DNA of 64,000 bases from G965216255 sp965216255. GTDB lineage: Bacteria > Bacteroidota > Rhodothermia > Rhodothermales > Bin80. The notes under the pieces are model-generated. The model was not told where the DNA came from. It saw only the letters and a list, made by a program, of their open reading frames with translations, and searched no databases. Shown one piece after another: positions 35,379 through 43,480 of the stretch. The DNA lies in NCBI GenBank assembly GCA_965216255.1, contig OZ244148.1, positions 5,022,001 through 5,086,000 on the forward strand. Direction: 5' to 3'. The position numbers were made by a program, and so were the translations under genes. Positions within the stretch are counted from its first letter, which is position 1. The number at the start of each line of letters is the position of its first letter.

Positions 35379-37832
35379 ATGAGAAGGCGTCACTTCATGG
35401 ACGGCTTTGCCTTGTCGCTTGTAATGGTTTGCGCTGTGGCGGCATTCGGGGTAGAGCGGGTCTCTGCGCAGCAACTCGCTGGCAGCCTGGAAGAGGACTG
35501 GCGTGCTCTGCGTGCGCTTTACATAGCGACGGACGGTGACAACTGGAGAAACAACACCAACTGGGATGTCACGAACAGCAGTGTTGTGACCGCGGCGAAT
35601 CTTGCCACCTGGCATGGCCTCGAAGTGGCCATGGGACGTGTGACTGAAGTGAGATTGCCCGAGAATCTGCTAACCGGAGTGTTGCCACCCGAATTGGCAG
35701 ATTTGTCTATGCTCCAGGCGCTGCACCTTGGGGATAACAATTTGACTGGACAGATACCGTTGGAGCTCGGCATGCTTGCCGAATTGACGGAGCTGGATTT
35801 GGGTGACAATTCTACCGGCCCGGGCTACAACGAGCTGGAAGGAGAAATACCTCCTGAACTCGGCAATCTGGCAAATCTGCGATATCTTCGTTTGCGGAAT
35901 AATTCACTGACCGGAGAGATACCGTCTGAGCTGACCAATCTTCGTCAGTTGGTGGCACTTGACTTGGCAGGCTGTGAACTGGAGGGTGAGATACCGACAT
36001 GGCTTGGCAGCCTTGCCAATCTGCAAACTATCCAACTGTGGAGCAATTCACTGACCGGAGAGTTACCCTCTGAGCTGGCCAACCTCCGTCAGTTGGAGGG
36101 GCTTTATCTATCAGCCAATGAACTGACCGGAGAGATACCGGCATGGCTTGGCAGCCTGGCCAAATTGCGATATCTTCGTTTGTGGGGCAATTCACTGACC
36201 GGAGAGATACCCTCTGAGCTGGCCAACCTCCGTCAGTTGGTGGGTCTTGAGTTAGGAAACAATGAACTGGAGGGGGAGATACCGGCATGGCTTGGCGGCC
36301 TGGCCACTCTGCGAATCCTTAGTTTGGGGGGCAATTCACTGACCGGAGAGATACCCTCTGAGCTGGCCAACCTCCGTCAGTTGGTGGATCTTGACTTAAC
36401 AGGCAATGAACTGGAGGGGGAGATACCGACATGGCTTGGCAGCCTGGCCAATCTGCGAAGTCTTTGGTTGTTGAATAATTCACTGACCGGAGACGTTCCG
36501 GAATCGCTGGGCAACCTGACTCGACTCCAATATCTTGGTTTAAACGACAACGCGCTGACCGGAGTCCTTCCCATGAGCCTGACCAACCTGCAAGAGCTCA
36601 AATATTTTTATTTTAGGGGTCAGCCTCTTTGCGCTCCGCTGGCCCCGGACTTCCAGGCCTGGCTGCAAGCCATTGAGAATCACAGTGGAGAAAACTGCGA
36701 GCCACTGTCCTTCGCCGAATCGATTCCGGATCAGCGGTTCACCAAAGGAGTGGACATAGGAGCACTGCTGTTGCCGGCTGCAGACGGAGGGGTGGCGCCG
36801 GTCGTATATGATTTGATGCCCGCGCTGCCCTTGGGGCTTGTGTTCGATGCCGATTCACTTAAAGTCCATGGGACGCCGGGGGAGGTGTCGGCGCCTCGCA
36901 CCTATACCTTTTCGGGAGTCGATGCGGCCGGATCAACCGAGGAGCTGGAATTCTCGGTCCAGGTGATTGCCGCTGCCCTTGGATTTGAGCGCGACATACC
37001 GGACCAGTCGTATATAGAAGGCCAGGTCATCACTCCGTTGACTCTCCCCGAGGCTACCGGTGGCGCGGGTATGGTTTCGTACACGCTTACGCCAGATCTG
37101 CCGCCGGGGCTGGTCTTTACGGATTCGACGCGGACGCTGAGCGGTGCCGCCACGGATGTCTTTCAGCGCAAGACGTATCGCTATGTTGCCAGCGATGCGG
37201 ACGGGGTGACGGGGGAGCGGACCTTTTCCATTGAGGTAAATCCTTCGCCTTTCGCTTTTGACGGCGCAGTAGCGGATCAGACGTACACGAAAGGCGAGGC
37301 GATACCGGTTCTCACGTTTCCGGAAGCGAAGGCGGGCGTGCTTCCCTATACCTACAGTCTTGTGCCCGCGCTGCCGGTGGGATTGGTATTCGATGCCACG
37401 GCGCACACGCTTAGCGGTACGCCGACAGCGGTGTTCCCGCGGGAGCTCTACCGGTATTCAGCCAGAGATGCCACCGGGGCGAGGGCCGAGTTGACCTTTT
37501 ACATCCAGGTGGATGAGCGTTCGTTTACGCAGCGTGCCAGGCGTGCACTGCCGACGGAGTTCCTGCTTCGGGGGAGCTACCCCAACCCCTTTGCTACTAC
37601 GGCCTACGTGGAGTTCGATCTTCCGCAGCGCGCCCGAATCACGCTGGAAGTGCTTAGTCTGCTTGGACAGCGTGTCTTGGCATGGCCTCCCAAGGAGATG
37701 GAGGCAGGGTGGGGACGCCGATTGAAAATGGATGGCTTGGCGCTACCTTCCGGTACGTACGTGTACCGGATAACGGCCGACATGGGTACCGGGGCATCCG
37801 TGCGGTCCGCTCGTCTGGTAGTGCTGCGGTGA
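35379..37832 (+). CDS. Secreted leucine-rich-repeat protein with Ig modules and T9SS tail
   Basis: 817 residues. Signal peptide to about residue 30 (LSLVMVCAVAAFGVERVSAQ). Then EEDWRALRALYIATDGDNW, about 13 LRRs whose central part is a 48-residue double unit (LTGEIPSELANLRQL then ELEGEIPAWLGSLA) repeated in tandem, and a cap with QPLCAPLAPDFQAWL. Three He_PIG-like modules follow (about 446-710; DQSYIEGQVITPLTLPEA, PALPVGLVFDATAHTLSG), then a T9SS sorting domain (GSYPNPFATTAYVEFDLP to SARLVVLR). It is likely a surface-attached or secreted binding protein. It is a close paralogue of 43481-45862 and shares leader and 3' flank with it. Confidence 0.92.
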   Translation: MRRRHFMDGFALSLVMVCAVAAFGVERVSAQQLAGSLEEDWRALRALYIATDGDNWRNNTNWDVTNSSVVTAANLATWHGLEVAMGRVTEVRLPENLLTGVLPPELADLSMLQALHLGDNNLTGQIPLELGMLAELTELDLGDNSTGPGYNELEGEIPPELGNLANLRYLRLRNNSLTGEIPSELTNLRQLVALDLAGCELEGEIPTWLGSLANLQTIQLWSNSLTGELPSELANLRQLEGLYLSANELTGEIPAWLGSLAKLRYLRLWGNSLTGEIPSELANLRQLVGLELGNNELEGEIPAWLGGLATLRILSLGGNSLTGEIPSELANLRQLVDLDLTGNELEGEIPTWLGSLANLRSLWLLNNSLTGDVPESLGNLTRLQYLGLNDNALTGVLPMSLTNLQELKYFYFRGQPLCAPLAPDFQAWLQAIENHSGENCEPLSFAESIPDQRFTKGVDIGALLLPAADGGVAPVVYDLMPALPLGLVFDADSLKVHGTPGEVSAPRTYTFSGVDAAGSTEELEFSVQVIAAALGFERDIPDQSYIEGQVITPLTLPEATGGAGMVSYTLTPDLPPGLVFTDSTRTLSGAATDVFQRKTYRYVASDADGVTGERTFSIEVNPSPFAFDGAVADQTYTKGEAIPVLTFPEAKAGVLPYTYSLVPALPVGLVFDATAHTLSGTPTAVFPRELYRYSARDATGARAELTFYIQVDERSFTQRARRALPTEFLLRGSYPNPFATTAYVEFDLPQRARITLEVLSLLGQRVLAWPPKEMEAGWGRRLKMDGLALPSGTYVYRITADMGTGASVRSARLVVLR
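35908..36490 (+). repeat. Tandem 144-bp repeats inside LRR gene (copy 1)
   Basis: Successive 144-base units, each encoding two LRRs, begin with the element TCACTGACCGGAGAG (seen at 35907, 36051, 36195, 36339 and 36480, the last differing in length). Near-identity at DNA level makes unit loss or gain by recombination likely. Confidence 0.8.
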
Positions 37833-38270
37833 GCACGGCAGAGGGCATGGTTCAACAACTGGCACCAGGGGATGCTGCGTGGCGGAATGGCTCACCTTGC
37901 CCGGTGGATTTGCGGCAGGCGCATGGTCGGGGTACGCGGGGCTCGATGTACGTGGTTGTCAATCAGGAACAGGTGCGCCGCCGGACCCTGCGGGCAGGCG
38001 CGCCAGGTCCCGAACCTACCTGTGCGGGGGCCGCGGGGAGATCTGGAACTATCGCAATAAATGGACTCTTGTTGGGATAAAGCGCCGGCGGACGGTTCTC
38101 TGGGGCATTTAAGGGCCCTGGGTTTACACGCGTTTGTTTCCCGCTCTGCGCAAACTTCAGCGGCCGGAATAGACCGTAGTCATGCGTATATGTGCAGGTG
38201 GGGTTTGCCTGCCGCGGTATCATTGGCTATCTTGGCAAACCTGTATTAGATCAGCGGCCACCGGCGGTGG
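37833..38270. other. Intergenic with LRR 3' flank shared with copy 2
   Basis: The first roughly 145 bases (GCACGGCAGAGG..., ...TCAATCAGGAACAGG) closely match those after the paralogue at 45863, and the similarity stops near 37975. After that nothing is recognised until the start of the giant gene; GGCGGTGG at 38263 is its likely ribosome site. Confidence 0.55.
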
Positions 38271-41200
38271 ATGGAAAGACCGAGTGTTGCTATGAAAGCG
38301 AATCGATCCGGTGGCTTCCCTCGAAAGCGAGTGCCAGCCGCATTGATCGGAGCTTGCATCCTTGGGGCGGCCTTCGTTCGAGGAATTAGCGCGCAACCGG
38401 TGCAATTCTTGCACGAGCGGGGGCTTCGTATTGAGGCATGCCCGGATCTCACGCTACGGCCCGGCGAATCGGCCCGGCTGGAATGCGCACTCCGCGCGGA
38501 AGACGGGTATACGTATCGGTGGGAGAGTCAGGACCCTACCTCAATGCGGCTCCTGAGCACCTCTTCGGAGCACTCGCCGCGTTTCAGTGCGCCCCGAAAC
38601 CTGAGCGTTGCGTCCCAATATACGTACACGCTGTACATCGAATCGGAACAAGGCCGTATTGTGGGCAGCGCCGACATCAACGTTACCGTTGAATGGCCGG
38701 GGGACTGTGAGTCGCTTCGCGGCCGGTCGCCAAAGGGCGACGAGCGCCCGGAGTGCAGAGCCATTGACGTGCCGGAAGAGCTTGGCTTTGCCGTGGCGGC
38801 GGCCAGGCAGAGCGAGGTCCTACGTGCCGAATCGGTTAGTTGGGGCGAAGAGCGGCAAGACACGCCCGAATTGATTTGTCAGGCGTCTGTCACCGTAGAA
38901 AGCGGTGCCGCGGCGGACGTGGAATGCACCGCCACAAGCGCATCTGGAGGCATGCTCGAATATACGGCGGAGTTTCCGTGGCCTCCTTATAGCCATACGG
39001 AAAATCTTCCTGAGGGAGCAGTCGGGTTCGAGGTGCAGGCCCCCGTAGTGTCACAGGAATCGACGGTTGAATCGTTGGTGCTGACGGTCACTGCATTGGG
39101 ATCTGGAATGTCTACGTCAGAGACGGTGCAGGTCCACATCGTCAATATGCCCCCGGTCGTATCGTGCACGGATCTTGACGTTCAGGAAGGCGATCGAGTC
39201 GTTTTTCCCTGTATGGCGACCGGGCCGCCTGGGCAGGAGATACGTCTGCAATACATTCCTCAAGCGCGCTTGGAGAACGTTCCTTGGGGCGTGTACGACT
39301 ACAATCCGTCTTTTACCGTTCCGAACGTGGCGCAAGACACGATGATTACTGTCCTCTTGCGCGCATTTGAACCACGTTCGAGGCTGTTTGCTGAGACGTC
39401 TTTCGTCCTGACAGTTCACGATATGGACGACAATGGCGGTGCGTTTGTAGCGAGGGGTCTTGCGGAAGAGTGCAGTACGAAGGTGACCTCGCAAGAGGCG
39501 ATTTTTCCTGATTCCCGATGCTCGGACGCGGGTACGGCTCTATCGCGCCGCCTTGCTACAGACTATGCCGAGGGCAGTATCGGGATCGTGGATTTGTTGG
39601 ACATCACCGTAATGTGCGATGAACCGAGCAGGCAGGTATTCGAGGGCGGAGCGGATCTGGAGATAGAATGTACGGCCAGCGGCGCACCGGCAGGCAGAGT
39701 TTATTCTTGGGAGTTCGACAGGCTTGGCAATACTACCCATAGTGAACGCCTTAGGTCGACCGGTATAGGCAAGGAGGAGGCCGTTTTTGTGTTTGATGTG
39801 CCAAGTAATGTTGGTCAGACCACTACGTACGAGTATTCGATTAGGGCAAGTGCAGGAGATGCGGGATCGGGAGAGCAAGAGATCAGGATCACGGTTCTCG
39901 ACAGAGGATTTCTTGCTTTGACCTGTGGAAATACGGCATGGGAAGTCTACGAGGGCGCAAACGACATCCAATTAAGGTGTTTTGCCACGGGCGCGCCCGA
40001 AGGCTCCGCTTATATATGGGAATGGAGTTCACCGCAGCGTCCAGAGGACACTGGATATTTGAGCGCTACGGATTTGTCCCACGTGACATTCGCAGTGCCG
40101 GACATAGAAGATGACGAGACCTTTGAGTATCAGGTTAAAGTCTCCTCATCCCTAGAAGCACCCGAGCCCTCAACGGAAAAGATCACCATCAATGTGTTGA
40201 ACAGGAATCTACTGGAGCTTTCCTGCGCAACGCCTGCCGATGTCTACGAAGGGGGAGATGACTTCGAAATCAATTGCACGCCGAATAATGTGCCATCCGG
40301 CTCAGTATTGAGATGGCAGTGGGCACCGCGTGCGCCGACGACGGATCTTGCCGCGCTGGCGGGGATCGACGACGGCATGCCTACCTTTCTAGTGCCGGCC
40401 AGCGTTGACATTACGACCATGTACCATTACACGGTCACGATTGCGGCGGACCAGAGCGAGTCTGCCACCGCGGATGTCACAGTCACAGTTTTGAACAAGA
40501 CAATACTTGAGCTCACGTGTGCAATGCCTGCCGCCGTGTACGAAGGGGACGATGACTTCGGTCTGGATTGCGCCGCGGGTGCAGCTCTAGCAGGTACCGT
40601 TTTTCGGTGGGAGTGGATGCCGCGAGCGCCGACGACGGATCTTGCCGCTCTGACGGGTATCGACGATGGCACGCCGACGTTTCTGGTGCCGCGTACCGTG
40701 GATGCAACCGCGAGCTTCCATTACACGGTGATGGTATCGGCGGACAATTACGAGTCCGCCTCCGACGATGTTACTGTTACGGTACTGAACAAGGGCGTGC
40801 TCGCAGTAGTATGCGCAATCCCTCCCGATGTTTACGAAGGGGACGATGACTTCGCTTTCGACTGCACGCCGGAGGGGGCACAGGCGGGCGCTGCCCTCCG
40901 GTGGGAATGGGCGCCGCGAGCGCCGACGACGGATCTGGCTGCGCTCGCGGGGACCGATGGTGGTACACCGACGTTTCTGGTTCCGAGCACTGTGGCGGCA
41001 TCCACGAAATACCGTTACACGGTGACCGTTTCGGCAGAGGGCCATGAGTCCGCTGTTGGCGAGGTCACGGTCACGGTGCTCAAGGGGTTTGCATTCGAGT
41101 ACACAGTACCCGACCAAATCTACAGGGTGAAGGAAACCGACGTGAACCTGCTGCTGCCCATAGCGGTGGGAGGCATAGAGCCACATACCTACATGCTGAC

Positions 41201-42650
41201 TCCAACGCCTCCACGCGGGCTGGCACTGGATGCAAATTCACGTATGCTACAGGGCGTTCCTACGGAGGTCACTGCGCGAACGGAGTTTGCATGGTCTGTG
41301 CTTGATGCCGGGGGCCAGAGGGCGACTACGGGATTTTTCATTGAGGTGCTGGCTATAGACGCGGTCACCGAGGGGGCTACGCTGTCGCAGCTTTCGATTA
41401 CGCTTTCGGCTGTGAATTTCGGGGTGCAGGCAGCGGGTAAGGTTGTGTCGCTTGATGCTGTGACAGAGCAGATATCTGCAAAAATTGCGGGGCGCTCTCA
41501 TGTAGGCCGCCTATTTCTTTCCAGCGACGAACCCGTTGAGGTGCGAGCGGAGCTTCATACTCCCGTCACCTTAAAACGGTCAGACGACAGCTATTCGCAC
41601 GATGCCGCTTCCGACATCCTGCTGGAGCCGGAATGGGCGCTTTCGGAGTCTTGTGCGTTGCTTTCTTCCAGTGAATTGGCCGGTGCATATGTCGAGACGA
41701 CTTTGTCGAGAGATGACTGCAAGGTTCTGCGCTTTGGGGGGCGGATAGCTCTTCAGAATGTATCGGCAGGATTATATGAGGGAATCATCGAAGTCATTTT
41801 TGCAGTAGGGCCGGATAGGCAGACGCATCACGTGCCGGTAGAGGTGACGTTGGTACCTGCCCGGAGCGTGCCGACCATCGGTCCGGAAGGCGTGCGGTTC
41901 GGCCTCGGTGAGGCCGCAACGGACGGGCTCACCAGCCAACAGAACATCGGCATTTATCCAAATCTTGTCCTGCTTACCCCGGAGCTCTCGGAGGGCGTGC
42001 TTGAACTGTCAAATCCGTCAATCATTCCGCTGGAAGTGACGCTCTCCACGACGTTCGGCTATACGGAATCGACACCGGGCGAAGGCCTTGACAGGGTTGT
42101 TGATGACACGACCGGGTCGCCGCTAGGAGATTTGTCTGCCATCGTCTCGGTTCACCCGCGCATGCTTGTGATTATGCCAGGAGAAACCGGTCATGTGCGC
42201 TATGCCATTACTGACGATGAAAATCTGCGGCTCGGGGAAAAAGGGTATGCGGGGATCTTTAGCGTAACGACGAAGCCAAGGCAATTCGTGCGCAAAGACC
42301 AGATGCCTGAACGAACCGACTCATCACGTATCGCACAAATTGTCACGCAGGTGCAGGGCGTGTACGTTCCTGGCCTGCGGGCGGGTCCATTGCGGGCCCA
42401 TTTAGAGTCCGTATCGGAAAACGTGGTGACACTGCTATTGGAAACCCAGGATCATCCCTTTGTTGGCGGGGTCTCCGTCCACGGCGCATCGGATGAGGAA
42501 TTGGGACGAGCGGATGTACTCGTTTATACTCGTAGTCGCGTGCGCATTCCACTTCGCGCAGGGCCTCTTTCCGGAGAATTGTCAGTGCACTTTCATCCGC
42601 GGGGCGAAGAAAAATCTCCGCCGTCGCAGGTGGTGTCCCTACGGCCATAA
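38271..42650 (+). CDS. Giant secreted protein: Ig-like repeats + He_PIG + DUF4402/pilin-like + PapD-chaperone-like
   Basis: 1459 residues with a signal peptide (VPAALIGACILGAAFVRGISAQ). Several Ig-like modules follow. The clearest are three 99-residue repeats at about 646-940 (VYEGDDDF, RWEW.PRAPTTDLAAL, PTFLVP, TVTVLNK), each with a Cys pair. A He_PIG-like module lies at about 940-1030 (PTPPRGLALDANSRMLQG), related to those in the LRR proteins. Residues about 1035-1190 resemble DUF4402 pilin-like domains (ITLSAVNFGVQAAGKV, FGGRIALQNVSAGLYEGII). Residues about 1226-1335 resemble PapD domain 1 (GVLELSNPSIIPLEVTL, VHPRMLVIMPGETGHVRYAI, GYAGIFSVTT), followed by a second beta domain. The subunit and chaperone readings are by eye. 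Lying 3.3 kb after an usher-like gene, it may be its substrate. Confidence 0.65.
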   Translation: MERPSVAMKANRSGGFPRKRVPAALIGACILGAAFVRGISAQPVQFLHERGLRIEACPDLTLRPGESARLECALRAEDGYTYRWESQDPTSMRLLSTSSEHSPRFSAPRNLSVASQYTYTLYIESEQGRIVGSADINVTVEWPGDCESLRGRSPKGDERPECRAIDVPEELGFAVAAARQSEVLRAESVSWGEERQDTPELICQASVTVESGAAADVECTATSASGGMLEYTAEFPWPPYSHTENLPEGAVGFEVQAPVVSQESTVESLVLTVTALGSGMSTSETVQVHIVNMPPVVSCTDLDVQEGDRVVFPCMATGPPGQEIRLQYIPQARLENVPWGVYDYNPSFTVPNVAQDTMITVLLRAFEPRSRLFAETSFVLTVHDMDDNGGAFVARGLAEECSTKVTSQEAIFPDSRCSDAGTALSRRLATDYAEGSIGIVDLLDITVMCDEPSRQVFEGGADLEIECTASGAPAGRVYSWEFDRLGNTTHSERLRSTGIGKEEAVFVFDVPSNVGQTTTYEYSIRASAGDAGSGEQEIRITVLDRGFLALTCGNTAWEVYEGANDIQLRCFATGAPEGSAYIWEWSSPQRPEDTGYLSATDLSHVTFAVPDIEDDETFEYQVKVSSSLEAPEPSTEKITINVLNRNLLELSCATPADVYEGGDDFEINCTPNNVPSGSVLRWQWAPRAPTTDLAALAGIDDGMPTFLVPASVDITTMYHYTVTIAADQSESATADVTVTVLNKTILELTCAMPAAVYEGDDDFGLDCAAGAALAGTVFRWEWMPRAPTTDLAALTGIDDGTPTFLVPRTVDATASFHYTVMVSADNYESASDDVTVTVLNKGVLAVVCAIPPDVYEGDDDFAFDCTPEGAQAGAALRWEWAPRAPTTDLAALAGTDGGTPTFLVPSTVAASTKYRYTVTVSAEGHESAVGEVTVTVLKGFAFEYTVPDQIYRVKETDVNLLLPIAVGGIEPHTYMLTPTPPRGLALDANSRMLQGVPTEVTARTEFAWSVLDAGGQRATTGFFIEVLAIDAVTEGATLSQLSITLSAVNFGVQAAGKVVSLDAVTEQISAKIAGRSHVGRLFLSSDEPVEVRAELHTPVTLKRSDDSYSHDAASDILLEPEWALSESCALLSSSELAGAYVETTLSRDDCKVLRFGGRIALQNVSAGLYEGIIEVIFAVGPDRQTHHVPVEVTLVPARSVPTIGPEGVRFGLGEAATDGLTSQQNIGIYPNLVLLTPELSEGVLELSNPSIIPLEVTLSTTFGYTESTPGEGLDRVVDDTTGSPLGDLSAIVSVHPRMLVIMPGETGHVRYAITDDENLRLGEKGYAGIFSVTTKPRQFVRKDQMPERTDSSRIAQIVTQVQGVYVPGLRAGPLRAHLESVSENVVTLLLETQDHPFVGGVSVHGASDEELGRADVLVYTRSRVRIPLRAGPLSGELSVHFHPRGEEKSPPSQVVSLRP

Positions 42651-43116
42651 TTTGTTATTCTGACGCTATTGCGGACTGTTCCGGCGCTCCCGACATGGCA
42701 TTCCAGCCTCGCGGCGACGGCATTTCGCCCCGGTTTCGCCTTCGAAGGCCGATGGGATACTTCCCGCCCTCTGGCACCTCGCCCTCCAGTTGCGCTGCGG
42801 CGAGAGTATAGACGCATTGATCGAAGGACGATTTCCAAAGCGCTTGGTGGTTGAGGGCGTATGTCGGCGTTCACGCCTGCATACGAGTGCGCAAGGTTTA
42901 CCGTGTGTTCCCGGCCGGCGAGGTGGCCGCAAGCAGCACTGCGATCCCACCTTGCTGCCAGAGGATTGGTGTCTGAAAAATTGCCGTATACCCTGAATCC
43001 CGATGTCGGGGCAGAGGGCCGCTGAAGTTCTTCAACGTGGCATGGAACCTTTACAATTGCGTGGGGCACCGGCCTTGGTGTAACACCCGCTTGGGTGGCG
43101 CATCGGGGTGATTTTG
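42651..43116. other. Intergenic, nothing recognised
   Basis: About 470 bases. Short frames on both strands are present but match no family I know. It may hold decayed coding DNA. Confidence 0.35.
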
Positions 43117-43252
43117 TCAGGAACAGGCGTGCATGGCCGGGACCGCATCTCTCGTGCCTGGGTACGCCCGCGTACGAGGCGCCCTATACATGTTTGTCCA
43201 GGGCGCTATATTCCTTGGTCTGCATTTGAGCATTTTCTACGCCATGTGGTTA
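43117..43252 (+). repeat. Direct repeat upstream of LRR copy 2
   Basis: Begins TCAGGAACAGGCGTGCATGG and ends GCCATGTGGTTA. The matching sequence lies 3' of the same gene at 45993-46122 with the same beginning and end and scattered differences. It looks like the 3' flank of a lost preceding LRR cassette. Confidence 0.7.
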
Positions 43253-43382
43253 CAAGTGGCTGTAGTGGCGGAATTGCGAAAGCTGTGGTATTTGTTTAGG
43301 GCATGCCAAAGCCAAGACATGGCATAGGCTTCAATGGTTCGAGATCGCCTCCTGTGTAGGTCCAACGCATTGACTTTTAAGC

Positions 43383-43480
43383 GGGTGTTTACCGAAGCAG
43401 GTAAACCTTGCCCGGTCACCAGGCATGGTAGGCGAATTGACAGGGGCGCGTCGCAAGACGGGTGAATAGAGAGTTTCATC
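43383..43480 (+). promoter_or_regulatory. 98-nt structured 5' leader of LRR gene (copy 2)
   Basis: Same length and layout as 35281-35378. Hairpin 1: GTTTACC (43387-43393) with GGTAAAC (43400-43406), loop GAAGCA; a U-G pair of copy 1 is U-A here. Hairpin 2: ACCA/TGGT (43418-43429), loop GGCA; a G-C pair of copy 1 is A-U here. Hairpin 3: CGTC-GCAA-GACG (43449-43460), unchanged. Confidence 0.55.

Noticed and set aside
42651..43116. Short frames possibly from a transposase
   Set aside because: Fragments on both strands were compared by eye with known transposase motifs and none fitted well enough.
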